A DNA stretch of 41,959 bases from Zancudomyces culisetae (lineage: Eukaryota > Kickxellomycota > Harpellomycetes > Harpellales > Legeriomycetaceae), in the NCBI GenBank assembly GCA_001969505.1, contig LSSK01000004.1, positions 1 through 41,959 on the forward strand, written 5' to 3'. The translations under genes and the position numbers were made by a program. The notes under the pieces are model-generated. The model saw nothing but the letters and a program-made list of their open reading frames with translations. It did no database searches and had not been told where the DNA came from. Positions 1-11,270 of the stretch are shown here, in pieces; the first letter of the stretch is position 1, and each line of letters starts with the position of its first letter.

Positions 1-105
1 ATACATATACATACATATACATACATATACATACATATACATACATATACATACATATACATACATATACATACATATACATACATATACATACATATAC
101 ATATA
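1..105. repeat. Microsatellite, 10-bp unit ATACATATAC
   Basis: The first 100 bases are ten exact copies of ATACATATAC, followed by a decayed tail of alternating TA/CA. On the minus strand the tract lies downstream of a GTAAGT splice donor at 180-175, so it probably sits inside an intron of the sphingomyelinase-like gene. It continues to the window edge, so its full length is unknown. Confidence 0.95.
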
Positions 106-180
106 CATATATATTCATATAAATTGATGTGATAAAAGGAGATGTCTCCATATAAAAATTATGATGTATAAATTACTTAC
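106..180 (-). other. 5' part of an intron of the sphingomyelinase-like gene
   Basis: The donor GTAAGT occupies 180-175 on the minus strand. The sequence runs through AT-rich DNA into the microsatellite at the window edge. The acceptor is not in the window. The reason for calling it is that the family's last conserved motif would be completed exactly across this junction. Confidence 0.7.
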
Positions 181-1525
181 CCGATAATTGCGTAAACTTT
201 TCATTTTCAGCAAAAAATTCCTCTACACGGACAGAGGAGTATTTACTTTTTACTGCGATTTCAGATGATGTATCGGGGTTTGCTTTTCCTTCATACCACA
301 AAATATAATCGATGGAATCCATAACCATGTTACTGTCTTTAGATGTTATTGCCTTTTCCATAGGTTTTGCTGTTTCTCCATCTTCGGATATTATGATATT
401 TCCAAAAGTAACTGGATGATATTTATACGATTCATAGATTATATCTTTAAAAACCAATTTATCCTCACTGGAAAATGTATCGGTGTGTTTTGGTGATAAA
501 ACCTTGGGATCCCCGATACCAACTCCACGTAAAATGTTCATCATCATAGTGTACTCGGTTGAGTGGTCAATACCATCCTTCTCGTTATCCTCGAATTTTC
601 TCGTTTCATCAGTTATTATGTGTGTACGTGAATTAACATTTAGATCTCCCAGTATGATAAGTGGTTCTCCAACTTTATAAGTAGTTTTTAGCACTTTGTC
701 CATAAACTTGCGGAGCATATGAAATTGAGAAAGCCTGACCCTCACACTTGGTTCGGTAAGAGCGGTATTGGTGTACGAGGCCTGGGTATGGGTAACAAAG
801 ATGTTCAAATATTTTGAGGTTGACGAATCACTATCCGCGCTAGAGCTGTTAGAAACAGACAAGTTATTCTCTTTTTCGACCTTTATGCGGGCATAAAGTG
901 CACCTTTGAGAGATAGAGCATCCGAATGTACTCCTCTAGGATATTGGATACTCTCTTTGTGCTCAATTGGGTATCTACTCAAGATCAACAAACCGGAATC
1001 TATTCCAAAATCAAAAAAACCCTTGGACGGCGTTGTTGCATTGTACACTAGACCACGTGCCTTTGCGGCTTTTATAAGCTGTGTTTTCCTTCCTGAGCCG
1101 AACTTGAACATTTCCTCCAGGCAAATCACATCGTACTTGTCAAGCACATTTTTTATAAACCAGTCAAGCCTCTCTTGCTTAAAGTCGTCACCGTTGTTGT
1201 TGATCAATGGTGGTCGCATAAATATATTTTGAGTCAACAATCTGACTTTCACGCCTCCCTCCTCTAAAATAGCTTTTTGCTCGCTGCCAGTGTAGCTACC
1301 TGTGTTTGTTTCCTGAATACCTGTCTGAACTTCACTCATGGCTCGTTCATGTATCTTTTCTGATATGTAGTTAAAGTTTTGAATAATTAATGCCAGTAGT
1401 AGACCCAAAGCTATATATACCCCCTTATAACTTGACATTTGTGTATTGATTATATCATTAATCAAATTTACCAACGAGGCTTCACATTGTTTCCCAAGCT
1501 TAGTCTTATTTTTCCCGCAATCCAT
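181..1525 (-). CDS. Neutral sphingomyelinase-like phosphodiesterase, C-terminal exon(s) missing
   Basis: Endonuclease/exonuclease/phosphatase (EEP) fold enzyme of the neutral sphingomyelinase type, expected to cleave a sphingophospholipid to ceramide and a phospho-head group in a metal-dependent reaction. The ATG is at 1525. A hydrophobic stretch at residues about 33-50 suggests a signal anchor, with the catalytic part following it. Family motifs seen: LTQNIFMRPP (about 97), CLEEMF with the metal-binding Glu (about 135), GIDSGLLILSRYP (about 175), FVTHTQASY (about 241), GDLNVN (about 295) and SIDYILW (about 405). The open frame ends at 173, but the catalytic SDH motif is missing. The coding sequence reaches QLS plus one G and then meets GTAAGT at 180-175; a following exon starting AT-CAC would give QLSDH. 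So the true C-terminus lies beyond the left edge. Unlike yeast Isc1, which has C-terminal membrane segments, the visible membrane segment is N-terminal. Family confident; exact substrate inferred. Confidence 0.85.
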
Positions 1526-1886
1526 TGAAAAATGTCAATTGTGTATGTTGATTTTGGACTAAATGCAAAATTCTATTGGAATAAAAAAATAAGGCTCAAG
1601 AAAACAATCCAATAATAGACAAACTCATGTTCATATTTAGCAAATAATTTGACATCTCCCAGTAATAAACAGTAATGGTCACAAATTATATTGTCTGTTG
1701 TATCAAATAAAGTAAACAAACACAAGTTAAAAGCCCATTGGTTTAAATAACCTAGTGGTATAATAACCAAACACATTTAGCTTTAAAATTAAAACGGTTC
1801 TTTATTTGCTTCTCTACTAACTCATGAAAAAAGCAAGTCAAAATCTAGCAAAAAAAAGCAGAAACATGATATTTTTCAGAGAAAGT
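1526..1886. other. Intergenic spacer (361 bp), NTE1 3' end to sphingomyelinase promoter
   Basis: Spacer between two minus-strand genes, so it holds the NTE1 3' untranslated region and the promoter of the phosphodiesterase gene. A 67-codon open frame at 1573-1776 has no recognisable features. No clear TATA element or RNA gene is seen. Confidence 0.6.
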
Positions 1887-4800
1887 TCATGCGTCAGATA
1901 AGGATTTGGAGTGTATGAAACGTTTATTACCTGCAAAAGAGGCGGGGGTGCAATGGTTCAAACTGTGAACCGGAGAAATATGCATCGTTTTGCTGACTTG
2001 GTTTGGTATGCGTGACACGCCTGAGCTGGCAGAGTATAAGCGTTCAACATAAGATACAGGACTTTGTGTAGAACTACTTGATACAAGGGGAGAGTTGTTA
2101 TCAGAGTCATTTTCTCGTATGACGGAGTACCCGATCTCATGTGTATGGATAGTGGATTTTGACTCAAAAGCACCAATATTTCTAGAAGATGTGAGAGAGT
2201 AGGATGGATTTTTCCTTTCTTTGGATGAGTTTATATAAACACTATGCTTGGCACTAACCATGTGATCATCATCCACATGACTAGAACCCATAAAAAGCGG
2301 TTCAGAGACATCAGATGAATCCACACCACTAGAATAATCACTGTCCTCATCATTAGATGTAATATAGTCATTCGGGGCAAGTGTAAAGCCTTCAAAGTAC
2401 ACACTTTGCAGGGCCCTACACTTTGACCGAGACTGTGCACCAGGCCATTGGTCTTCGCTCTTAGTGTAGGGGGTAGTAAACCTTTTAGTCTTTGGGTTTG
2501 TCCAATTCTCTAAAAGATTCCCATGGTTGCTCTTCTTCCAGGCAGAAATCCATTTTTTGGCATAAACATAGCCTTTTTTGTAAGTTTCACTAAACTTGCC
2601 AAATTCCAAAACACCCAAGTTTTCAGGAGGAATTCTCATGTAAACAACACCCTTAAGCTGCTTTGAAGTCTTTAAAGTCTGGACACTAGATACATAAGCA
2701 AGCCGGGATTGGATGTCGGAGATACTGGGTATCCATTGTCTACGAAATGGATTTAGATTGTTTAGTAATATACTAAAGCCGGAAACAGACTCGCCATAGT
2801 AAACAGGGCTTGTGTCATCCTCACCAGAGATATCAACAGCAAAAATGGTACTAGCACCCAGGCCATACTTCATGTATTCTATAGGTAAATTGTCCAGATA
2901 GCCACCATCTACCAACATAGATCCATTCGCGTCACACATTGGAGGTAAAAAACCACATAGTGACATGCTTGCTCTACAATTTTTCCACAGATATCCACTA
3001 GTGTGGAATTCCAAACACGAATGTGTTACGTTTGTGCTCACACAATAAAAGGGTAACCACAAGTCTTCTACTTCAGTCTCTTTAAACGTTTTCCACAGCG
3101 CTCTGTTGAATTCATTTCCGGTTGTATATGATAGGAATGGCCAAGTTACATCTAAAAGCTGACGCCAAAGAGATTTCATCACAAATGAAAACTGTTTCGC
3201 TTTAGTATATATATAGACGGTATCAGGCTCATATGCATACAAACCTGAGTAAAAGGAACCAATACTTGTTCCACCAACCATGTCAATTGGTATACCAGCC
3301 TCTTCAAATGCCCTAATTACACCAAGCAAAGCGTTCCCTCGTGCCCCGCCACCACTCATCACTAGACCCACAGATAGATTGCACAGTCTCCGAGCCAATC
3401 TATCAAAATCAGACTTTTCGCTTTTATACGTTGTCGGCGCTATTGGATTTCTCGCCTGTAATAGCTTTGTGTAGTAGCTCTTAAAACCCCCAGTGATAGT
3501 ATTAATTGCATCGTGTGTGACTGTGCTTAGTGTAGAGGAGTATATACCACGAGGCAGCAGAAATGGGAGCTCCAAGCTTGATCTAGCCCTGCCATTGGAG
3601 TCTTTGAAGGCATTTAATGTAACAGACGGACTTGTATATCCGGGAGACAGTAGTGAGTTCTGGCCTTTTCCAATCTTCTTACCCTCTGGTTTGAATACAA
3701 GCAGCACGCTTAATATGGCGTCGACAAAAACTCTCCAAGCACGTGTAAAGAGAGGAGATTTCTTATCTGACACAAAGTCGGACTCATTTAAAGTAAAATC
3801 AAACGTATTTCGGGGGACATGTGATAACGAAGAAAGTTGAATGTGATGATGTGTACGAATCCAGGGTCTCTTTACTAACCAGGAGCGTGTGGTTCCGGAG
3901 GGGCACTTTCTTTTTGGATGAAGAAGAACTAGTTCTTTTCTAGCAGTTGATCTAGAGGCCAGGACCAATCGTTCGTATGGGCCTATTTCAGACAGCTCAT
4001 TTGCTATGCCTATAATCAAAATACAATCAGCTTGGCTAATGCACTGTAAAGTCCAGGGCGAGTTTATTCCCTCATCAGCCACATACAAAAGCATTCTGTT
4101 TTTTTCTTCAAGCCCTGCCAGCCACGATTGGATCTTTAACCTCCCCAGTCTACTAAACGCATTTCTTCCAACGTTTTTTATAACAGCTGAACAGTCAACA
4201 AGTGCAAAATCAGGGCCGATACAACTAACCAGCGATTGGTAAAGTTTGTTTGAGAATTCCTTAACTGGTACATTGTCACTAACAGGAAGGATACAAACTG
4301 TCTTTAAATTTGTATTGCAGAAACCAAAGTCACTGGAATGCGGATGATTGAACTGCATGACGGGGTTTACTCCGGCCAGACTTGGACGGGAATTGTTTAA
4401 TGTTGATGAATTGTGTTGATACCCCAAGCTTCTTTGGTTTTGGATTTGGTTTAACATCCGAGCAGCTATCAGTTTTGAAATATGAAACGTAAGACTAGGA
4501 TATGCGCTCATCAAAACTACAAACAGTGACTTGGGAATAAATATCAATTCGGAATCACGAATGGTATGTAGACTGAAACTTCTTTTGTATCCGGCAAGAA
4601 CATCTGCCTCACCCACCGACTGGCCAAACCCATACTCAGCGAATGAAGCTACAGATCCCGAAGGTTTATTAGCCTTGGAACTATCCGAAATGGCCCGCAG
4701 TCGCCCAGACAACACCACATGAACTGTTTCGCTTCCCGAACCCGCTTTATATATTAGCTTTCCGCCTTTTACTCTTTTCCACTCCAACGCATAGTCGATA

Positions 4801-7800
4801 TGATTTATGAGCGGTGAAAGGCTTTCATTGACTCTGTGTGCAAGCTTGGTTAGAATGATTGGGTGTTGGTACGTAAGCTTTTCAATCGAAGATAAAGGTA
4901 AAAACCCCAACAAAGCCCCAGCTTTCCCTCTAAGTTGCCTGCTTCCAGCAACTTTGACCAGCACGTTGCTGCTCATGCCTGTAATTGCAGAAAAATATCC
5001 GACCATCTCATTTTCGTAGATGAAATGTGACTTTGCCTTTGGACTCGTTCTTTTCTTATTTTTCTTGACCCTTGCTTGACTTGGATTGCGCCCAAATGCC
5101 GTCTTATTATTGTTTATCTCATTGAATTGTCCTGATACATCGGCATCATCTAAAAAAGATCTCGGTGAGGTCGCTTTTGCTTTGATGTGAGTGCGGGCAT
5201 GAGTTTGGGTATTGGAGTTGGAACTGGATTTAGGTTTAGTATCTGTTTGAGTTCCCAAACTTTTACCTCTCTTAGGGTCCAGATATTCACTAGATACAGT
5301 CTTGTTTGTGGTCGTACCACCATTTTGTCCCTATTATTCAGAGTTTTATTTTTTTAATTCAATTATTTGATGACTTGTATACAAAGTAAAACCATTATTA
5401 AATACCAAATGAACATGTAATCTTAATTAAGTTCATAACTCCCGAAAAATAATAATATAGACTTACTTTTGGTTTCTCGCTTTTATCTGAACTATGGCTA
5501 GTTTCCAAAGTTAGATAAAGCTCGTTATAGTTCTTTAACCCCTCCAGGTCCTTTTGAACTTTGTAAGCTAGCCTTGTCATTTCCTCCGCCGACCTTTCAA
5601 TAATATCCTGCTCATTATTTGAGCTCCAACTACCAACCATTCCTTCTGGACGACTTGTACAAAACTCCTGATATTTTCCATCATTGTTTGTATTGTTTTC
5701 TTCCAATATTTCCAGTGTTCCGTCAAATACCATATAAATTCCAGCTGGTTTTTGTCCTCGCTCAACTACGGTACAGTTTTTGGGCATGTATATTACCTGG
5801 AACTCGGAAAACAACCCCTCGAGTTCAATATCAGAGATAACCCGCCTCGTGCTACTGCTCAATGGTGGCGTAGTTGTAGCCGACCTTGTACCCAGCAGTT
5901 TTGGAAATATACACGTATCTTGGTGCATACTGTTTGGTTTTCTATGCCCAGTTCCGTTTTTGGTGGTGCGAGGTATATTACTTGTTTCAAGACGCGAGTC
6001 GGATACATTTTTCTTAGCCTCTAATTCGCTAACGCTAAAGTGGTCATTTTCAACATGTAGGCCCAATGATTTTGCCATTTTTTGGATACAAATCATTTTA
6101 AAATCCTTGAAATCAGACGCAGTGGGTACGGGCCAAGGAGTTTTCTCCCTCTCTTCCTCGTGCTTCTTATCTTTTTCTTTTTTTTGCTCTTGTTCCTGAA
6201 ATATACTTGACAATTCAGGTTTATGTGAGAGTGTCTCGAAACCTGGTGAGCCTTTAATTAGCATCAATTCCTTTGATGATTTCTGATTACTCTCGTTGTA
6301 ACTCTCATGAATTAAAAATTCCTCATGAGCTCTACCAAGGGCCTCCAAGCGCTTTTCAGAAAGCGTTATAACACCGTTGCTCCGTTTTAATCTGTTTGTC
6401 TTATTATGGGTCGTGTAATTGCTAGGAATTCCTTCCCGCATTACTTTAACATAGTTTCCTTCTAGATCGCTCCAAACTGCATTTTTTGTTCGAGACTTGG
6501 GCTTTTCTGCACGCTTTCCATCGCGTTGAACCTCTTTTTGTTTCATTCCTCTTACCTTTATCTCCTCAGCGCACAGCTTTGTTAGCCCATCTTTTATCTC
6601 TTCAAATGTCGATAGACTGTCGAGCGACATGTTGGGTGACAAATAGTCTTTATCAAGAATTTGGACTGTTTTTTTACACATTTTCCGTTCAAAATCAACA
6701 ACTTCCTCCCCAATGTTCAAATACCCCTGCATCGTTACAAATGTAACCCTTTGTAGTTTAGTTAATATTACCTGTACCATCTGTGCTGCGGCTTGAGGAA
6801 ACCTGTCTCTAACCCTTTTGAATGCTTTTGCTGGTATTACCGCAAGAGTTGTATCTTCGGTAGGTATTCCTATAATAAATGATCTTTTTCTGGTGTACCC
6901 ATCAAACTCACTCTTTTCACTCAACGCCGGTTCTACAAATATCTGTAACAATTGAAGAAGACTGCTTAATATGCTACCGGTCCCAACCTTTCGTAAAAGT
7001 TGCTTTGTCTCTTTGCTGTCCTTTGTTTCAAAACATGCCCTTTCTTGTACGCTCTCTGCATCGGATACTTCATTCCTTGGACTTTCTGGATTGCTAGTAC
7101 CGGCTCTATACAACTTCTCGCCTTCCCCAATATAATAGCCTTCGCTATTATCTTCATCATGCAACAAGTTCAAGCTATTAACCCAATCGTTATTGGTCGC
7201 ATAAACATTAACGTTGCCTTCAACGACTACGCAAAAATCGTTATTCTCTTCTATACTCCGAATCCTTTCACCTAATAGAACTCGCCGCGTTTGAAGCTGT
7301 CTAGAAAGCTCATAAAACACCGCATCCTCAAGATACCCAAAAATTTGGATGCTTTTTAGAAATGTATCTAAAAAACTTATGCCAGAACTAATTCTACTAC
7401 CAAACTCATCTTGTTCGCCTTTTGCTCTAAATGGCATACTCCGACGAGAAGAATACTTTTGCCCATGCTCATACAAAGTATTGTTTATGGACATACCAAA
7501 GCTGCCATTTATTTCGTACCCTTCTTGCTCTTCTTCCGCTTCAAGTCCTTCAAGTTCTAAGTTCATTGATTGGATTGGGTCGCTTACCGACCCCAGAACT
7601 TCCACTTTTTGAGATTCGACTATTTTGTTTTGATAATGTCTTGGCAACCACACAGTTCTGATTATCGAAAAAATCAGTATTGAGCCAACAATAACCGTTA
7701 TAGCTCCCATTTTAGCACTTCCAAAAAATACTCGTGACAATAGCAGCAGGAAATACAACAGCATCAAAATAATGTTTGTTGAGTACTCTACGGTTTTGAG

Positions 7801-8073
7801 CACAATATTAGAAACTCCTCGGCTTAGTATTATTCCAAAGTATTTATCCATCAAACCCTGGAGCTTCCATTTCTCTGCCTCTAACTCTGTTTTGATCTTT
7901 TGGATTGCTATTCTGTTAACACCACCTGTACCATTAGTATCCATAGTTTCAGGGCCATTTTCAGCTCGAATCGACATGGTGATTGCGATTAGCAATACTA
8001 AAACTATGTATACGCGCGCTTTTACTGAAATCTTTTTATTTGTTCCCATTTTCGTTTTGAATTTCAATTTCAT
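1887..8073 (-). CDS. NTE1: Lysophospholipase NTE1 (patatin-like, cNMP-binding domains), two exons
   Basis: ER-membrane serine esterase that deacylates phosphatidylcholine to glycerophosphocholine (neuropathy target esterase family). Exon 1 is 8073-5467 and exon 2 is 5330-1887; both junctions are phase 0, giving about 2016 residues. That is larger than the roughly 1,700 usual in yeasts, through low-complexity insertions. The ATG at 8073 is the first ATG of the frame. Order of parts: hydrophobic N-terminus (about 18-35), a second hydrophobic region (about 95-165), a cyclic-nucleotide-binding-like domain (about 245-450), a second one that starts near 735 and is completed after the intron (LSPLINHIDYALEW, VLSGRLRAI), and the patatin domain with SGGGARG, the nucleophile motif GTSIG (about 1555) and DGGYLDNLP with the catalytic Asp (about 1680). 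The C-terminal tail is Ser-rich. The domain interrupted by the intron is the best evidence that this is one gene. Family certain; intron well supported. Confidence 0.93.
5331..5466 (-). other. NTE1: Intron of NTE1 (136 nt)
   Basis: Donor GTAAGT at 5466-5461 follows the codons CCA AAA. The acceptor is AATAG ending at 5331. Directly downstream the frame reads GGA CAA AAT with no stop into the second ORF, while one codon upstream in the same frame is TAG. Neither half has a credible ATG at the break: the downstream ORF opens only with TTG. Confidence 0.85.
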
Positions 8074-8841
8074 CGTTTTTTCTCTTCTTTCTGCAGTCAA
8101 TTCTACTTGCCGGCTAATAAAGATACTTTGATTTATATATTACAGAACTAGTTTAAATTTCGCTATATTTAATTTTAATCGTTTATACATTCCTTTCTAC
8201 ACATTTTTTTCACTTTTTATCTGTAAAAGAGACTAAAAGTTGGTCAGGACGGGAAAGTGTAGTACTGATATTGTGTAAGCATGTTGCTATTTCTAGTAAC
8301 AATTGCTCCATTCCGCACCTACAATCACATTTACAAGAATTTGTGTATTTTTTGTTTTAATTTTTTGGTTAATTGGGCGCATTTGCTTGTAGAAACAAAG
8401 TCACGTGGATACAATATTTGCCAAGACTCTACCATTTTTGTGTTCAAAAGATGAATCATACATAGTAACGTCTTTTCAGTGCTACTTCAGATTTATGTTT
8501 TACTCTAATGACTAGCTTCCCTTTTGACAGTTTGTACAGTTTTTACTTGGATGTACTTTCACTGACATTAAATATAAAGGCCTACTGCCAATACAGAAAA
8601 TTAACAATCACCTCCGCTGTTTGGGAGGTTTAATTGGGAATAAAAGGTTAGAAAAATAGTATGTTGGAGTTGCAATTAATACAAGAGCAAATATGTTTTT
8701 ACGTAGTTTTACAAAAATGACACACTCAAAAGTATACTGAGTGTGCGTATGAGAAGGGGGTGGGGAGGTATCAAATTAACTTTATAAAACTAATTCATTC
8801 TAAACTTTTACAGTATTTGGTATAATTTAGAGGTAATGGAG
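8074..8841. other. Intergenic spacer with NTE1 promoter (768 bp)
   Basis: The spacer lies upstream of NTE1 and downstream of the p27-type zinc-ribbon gene, both on the minus strand. It is AT-rich. No ORF or RNA gene is recognised. The only element named with any confidence is the TATA-like site at 8131-8140. Confidence 0.6.
8131..8140 (-). promoter_or_regulatory. TATA-like element of NTE1
   Basis: Reads ATATATAAAT on the minus strand, 58-67 bp upstream of the NTE1 ATG. The distance and sequence suit a yeast TATA element; no transcription start is known. Confidence 0.45.
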
Positions 8842-10098
8842 CTATAATTGAGATATTTTTTGAATAGTAGATGCACAATCGTTAATTAAGGATAGAATTT
8901 CACTAATCTTTGAGAGATCGGTGGTAGACTCCAAAACATCTGTGAGGTAGTTCAGTTTTTTTTCTAATATACGAGTAGTCCTCTCAACCACGACTCTACA
9001 CGTACTAGATGTGCGTGAGCAGGTATATTTGTGACCATCTGTTGGGCCAGTGGTTTTTCTGTCACCTTTTTCGGTTGATGGACCGTTAGAACGCTCATGT
9101 TTTTCAAAAATTGTATAGCCGGCTTGTTGATCAGTACTGTCAACAGCTTTTGCAGGTTGTTTGGGAGTTAAGTTAAGATGAGCAGCATCAGCTTCATTTA
9201 CATAGTTAGACCCACAGACGACGCACTTTTCGATGTTTTGTTTGTTTTTTACCAGCGGAATCTAGTTAGTACATGAGATAGGAATGTTGTTCAAGATCAG
9301 AATCCTAATAGATACTCTGCCCTGTTGAAAATTAAAAATGCTCATACTTTTTTTCGAGTAAAAATATGCAATCGACTTGTGCGCTTGTTTTATTTCACCA
9401 ATATGCGAGTGTTTGTGGTAAGAAAACGTGCACCATGTAAAAAAACAAACTTACACCATAGCAGTTCTCATTCGGGCATGCTTTGTCGAGCATAGTCCAG
9501 CCCAGTAACAGGTGTCTGCCGATTTCTTTACCTGCAATATCTGATTGCCTTTTTCTTTCCTTTTTAGAATCAGTTGTGTTTAAATTGTCTATTTGGTATA
9601 AGCAGTTGGAGCAAAATTCCAAAAGATAATTCAACTCGAGATTTAGACAACTCGGAATTTTATCAAGACAAGATATGCTCGAGTAGTGGAGAGTAATATA
9701 AAAAACACACCATTTTTTACCGATTCAGATTTAGCCTCGAGATTTGGCTTCTCTTGTTGATATTCAACTTTCTGGTACTCTTTACCATGAGTAACACATA
9801 TAATTTCGTTTGATTTGGGATTCTTCATCAATGGATTCTGAATAGAGATAAAACAAAAAGATCAGATAGAATAATGATAATGAAAAGGGATATTGAGTTC
9901 GATTATTTAAAAAAAACACTTACGTGACAGCCGTTCACTTTACAGCTATCTGCCAGCATAGTCTAAAGTTAAGCATTTTAAACTTTTTTCGTTAGTATAA
10001 TAAATAGTACCACAGGTATAAATTCAAAACAATATTTATGTTCTTGTTACCCAGCCTTGAAGTAATAAAGTGGAAATGCTGCTAGTTGCCATTTCCAT
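8842..10098 (-). CDS. Protein with two p27/ZNRD2-type zinc ribbons, five exons
   Basis: Member of the Sjogren/scleroderma autoantigen p27 (SSSCA1, ZNRD2) zinc-ribbon family. Its molecular role in fungi is unclear to me. Exons: 10098-10051, 9962-9924, 9837-9721, about 9559-9455 and 9261-8842, all phase 0, about 242 residues. The first ribbon is assembled from exons 1-3: LLLQGW, then TMLADSC, then HNPLMKN and CVTH. The second is assembled from exons 4-5: LLLGWTML, CPNENC, then IPLVKN and CVVCG. The conserved GWTML...PLM pattern runs through the splice junctions, which fixes most of them. Exon 4's acceptor is the least sure: AAAAAG before 9559 keeps phase 0, while ATAG before 9588 would require a different donor. 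In the first ribbon the last ligand is His instead of Cys. The C-terminal part has a helical stretch near the end. TACTAAC branch sites precede exons 2 and 5. Confidence 0.8.
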
Positions 10099-10409
10099 AG
10101 TTGTTTTGTTAATTCACTTATTGTTTTTAAGCACTTCTTCTATCATGCTCTCATAAATAAATTAGCTTTTATTTTGTTGAGGCCGAAAAAAAAATTGAGA
10201 AGGAATAAAAGGCCAATCATCATCGTGGTTGAATTTAGTACTTGATGGATTCAATTCTTCCAAAAAAAAAAAAAAAAAAATACTCCAAAAAATTAGCGCA
10301 AGACTTTAATTTGTAAAAAAAAATTGTAGATTATAATCATTCTCTTTATTAAAGCTATATATTTTTTTATATCTTTAACAGTAAATAGTTAGATAAACGG
10401 AAAAGGAAA
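10099..10409. promoter_or_regulatory. Divergent promoter region, p27 zinc-ribbon gene / RPL37
   Basis: A 311-bp spacer between two divergent start codons. It holds a run of about 19 A at 10262-10280, further A/T tracts and TATATA at about 10356-10361 on the RPL37 side. Long A tracts are common in yeast ribosomal-protein promoters. I do not see a clear Rap1, Homol-D or RPG box. Confidence 0.6.
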
Positions 10410-11007
10410 ATGGTAAGTAATTGTTGTAATCGTAATCGAGGCCTATACATTTATTTAAGAGCGATGTCCGAGATTCATTCAGTCTTGTCCTGGATTTATT
10501 TTGCTAAATATGAAATACCAACGATTCAAGGGCGGATAATTGCTTGGAATCGACGGATTCAAAAATGAAATGGCTACAATTATATGATATATAATGCTGT
10601 CGTTGCCTTAACGAGATGTCCACTACAATTAATAATGAATATTTTGCGAATAGACAAAGGGAACATCAAGCTTTGGTAAAAGACACAACAAAACCCACAG
10701 CCTCTGCCGAAGATGTGGTAGCCGGTCATTCCACAACCAGAAGAAGACTTGTGCTTCATGCGGATACCCATCAGCAAAAATTAGATCATTCAACTGGTCC
10801 GTCAAGGCCAAGCGCAGAAGAACCACCGGAACAGGTCGTATGCGCCACTTGAAGACCGTCAACGCTCGATTCAAGAGGGGTTTCCGTGAAGGTTAGTTTT
10901 CACTTTGCGATTATATGTATCATTTACATTCACTCTTAACTATTTTGGATGTCTTGTAACAACTTGATTTATTTTATTTTATAGGAGTCAAAAGTGCATC
11001 AGCCTAA
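10410..11007 (+). CDS. RPL37: 60S ribosomal protein eL37, three exons
   Basis: Structural protein of the large ribosomal subunit, bound to 25S rRNA. Exon 1 is only the ATG (10410-10412), followed at once by GTAAGT. Exon 2 is 10654-10891 and exon 3 is 10985-11007. Introns are 241 and 93 nt, each with a CTTAAC branch-like site. The spliced protein has 87 residues (family usually 85-95) and starts [15 protein letters not shown]. The zinc finger is seen as CRRC followed by CASC, then the conserved GYPSAK and [14 protein letters not shown]. The C-terminus GVKSASA is encoded by exon 3. A first intron right behind the start codon is typical of fungal ribosomal-protein genes. GC content and codon use are higher than in neighbours, as expected for strong expression. 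No competing explanation. Confidence 0.96.
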
Positions 11008-11270
11008 ATTAAGAGTATTGTAGAGCGAGATTTGGTTGTTTTTAGGAGATGTGTTTGATCTTTTGGAAAATACGGCTATTATCAGCTATTTTACGATAAA
11101 GATATTATAAATATTTTGTCAAATGTACCTGAGTTAGTTCAATTTTGCAGAACGGGTCAAAAGGCGATTTTAATATAATTATGTTGTATTTTGATTGATT
11201 TTTGTCCTCCACTTTTGCTTTATATTCTAATAAATTGTTTATCCCATAACTTGATATGTCTGCTTGAACA

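Noticed and set aside
1887-5258. A separate patatin-like gene of 1123 codons
   Set aside because: It opens with TTG, and the same frame extends upstream to a splice acceptor at 5331 that joins in phase with the preceding ORF. It is exon 2 of NTE1.
5398-8100. A separate cyclic-nucleotide-binding membrane protein of 900 codons
   Set aside because: The frame opens with TTG at 8100 (first ATG is at 8073). Its last codons are intron sequence after GTAAGT at 5466, and its second binding domain is incomplete without exon 2.
10580-10874. Three ORFs of 65-81 codons over the RPL37 exon
   Set aside because: They are other-frame and antisense shadows of RPL37 exon 2, whose own frame gives an unmistakable eL37.
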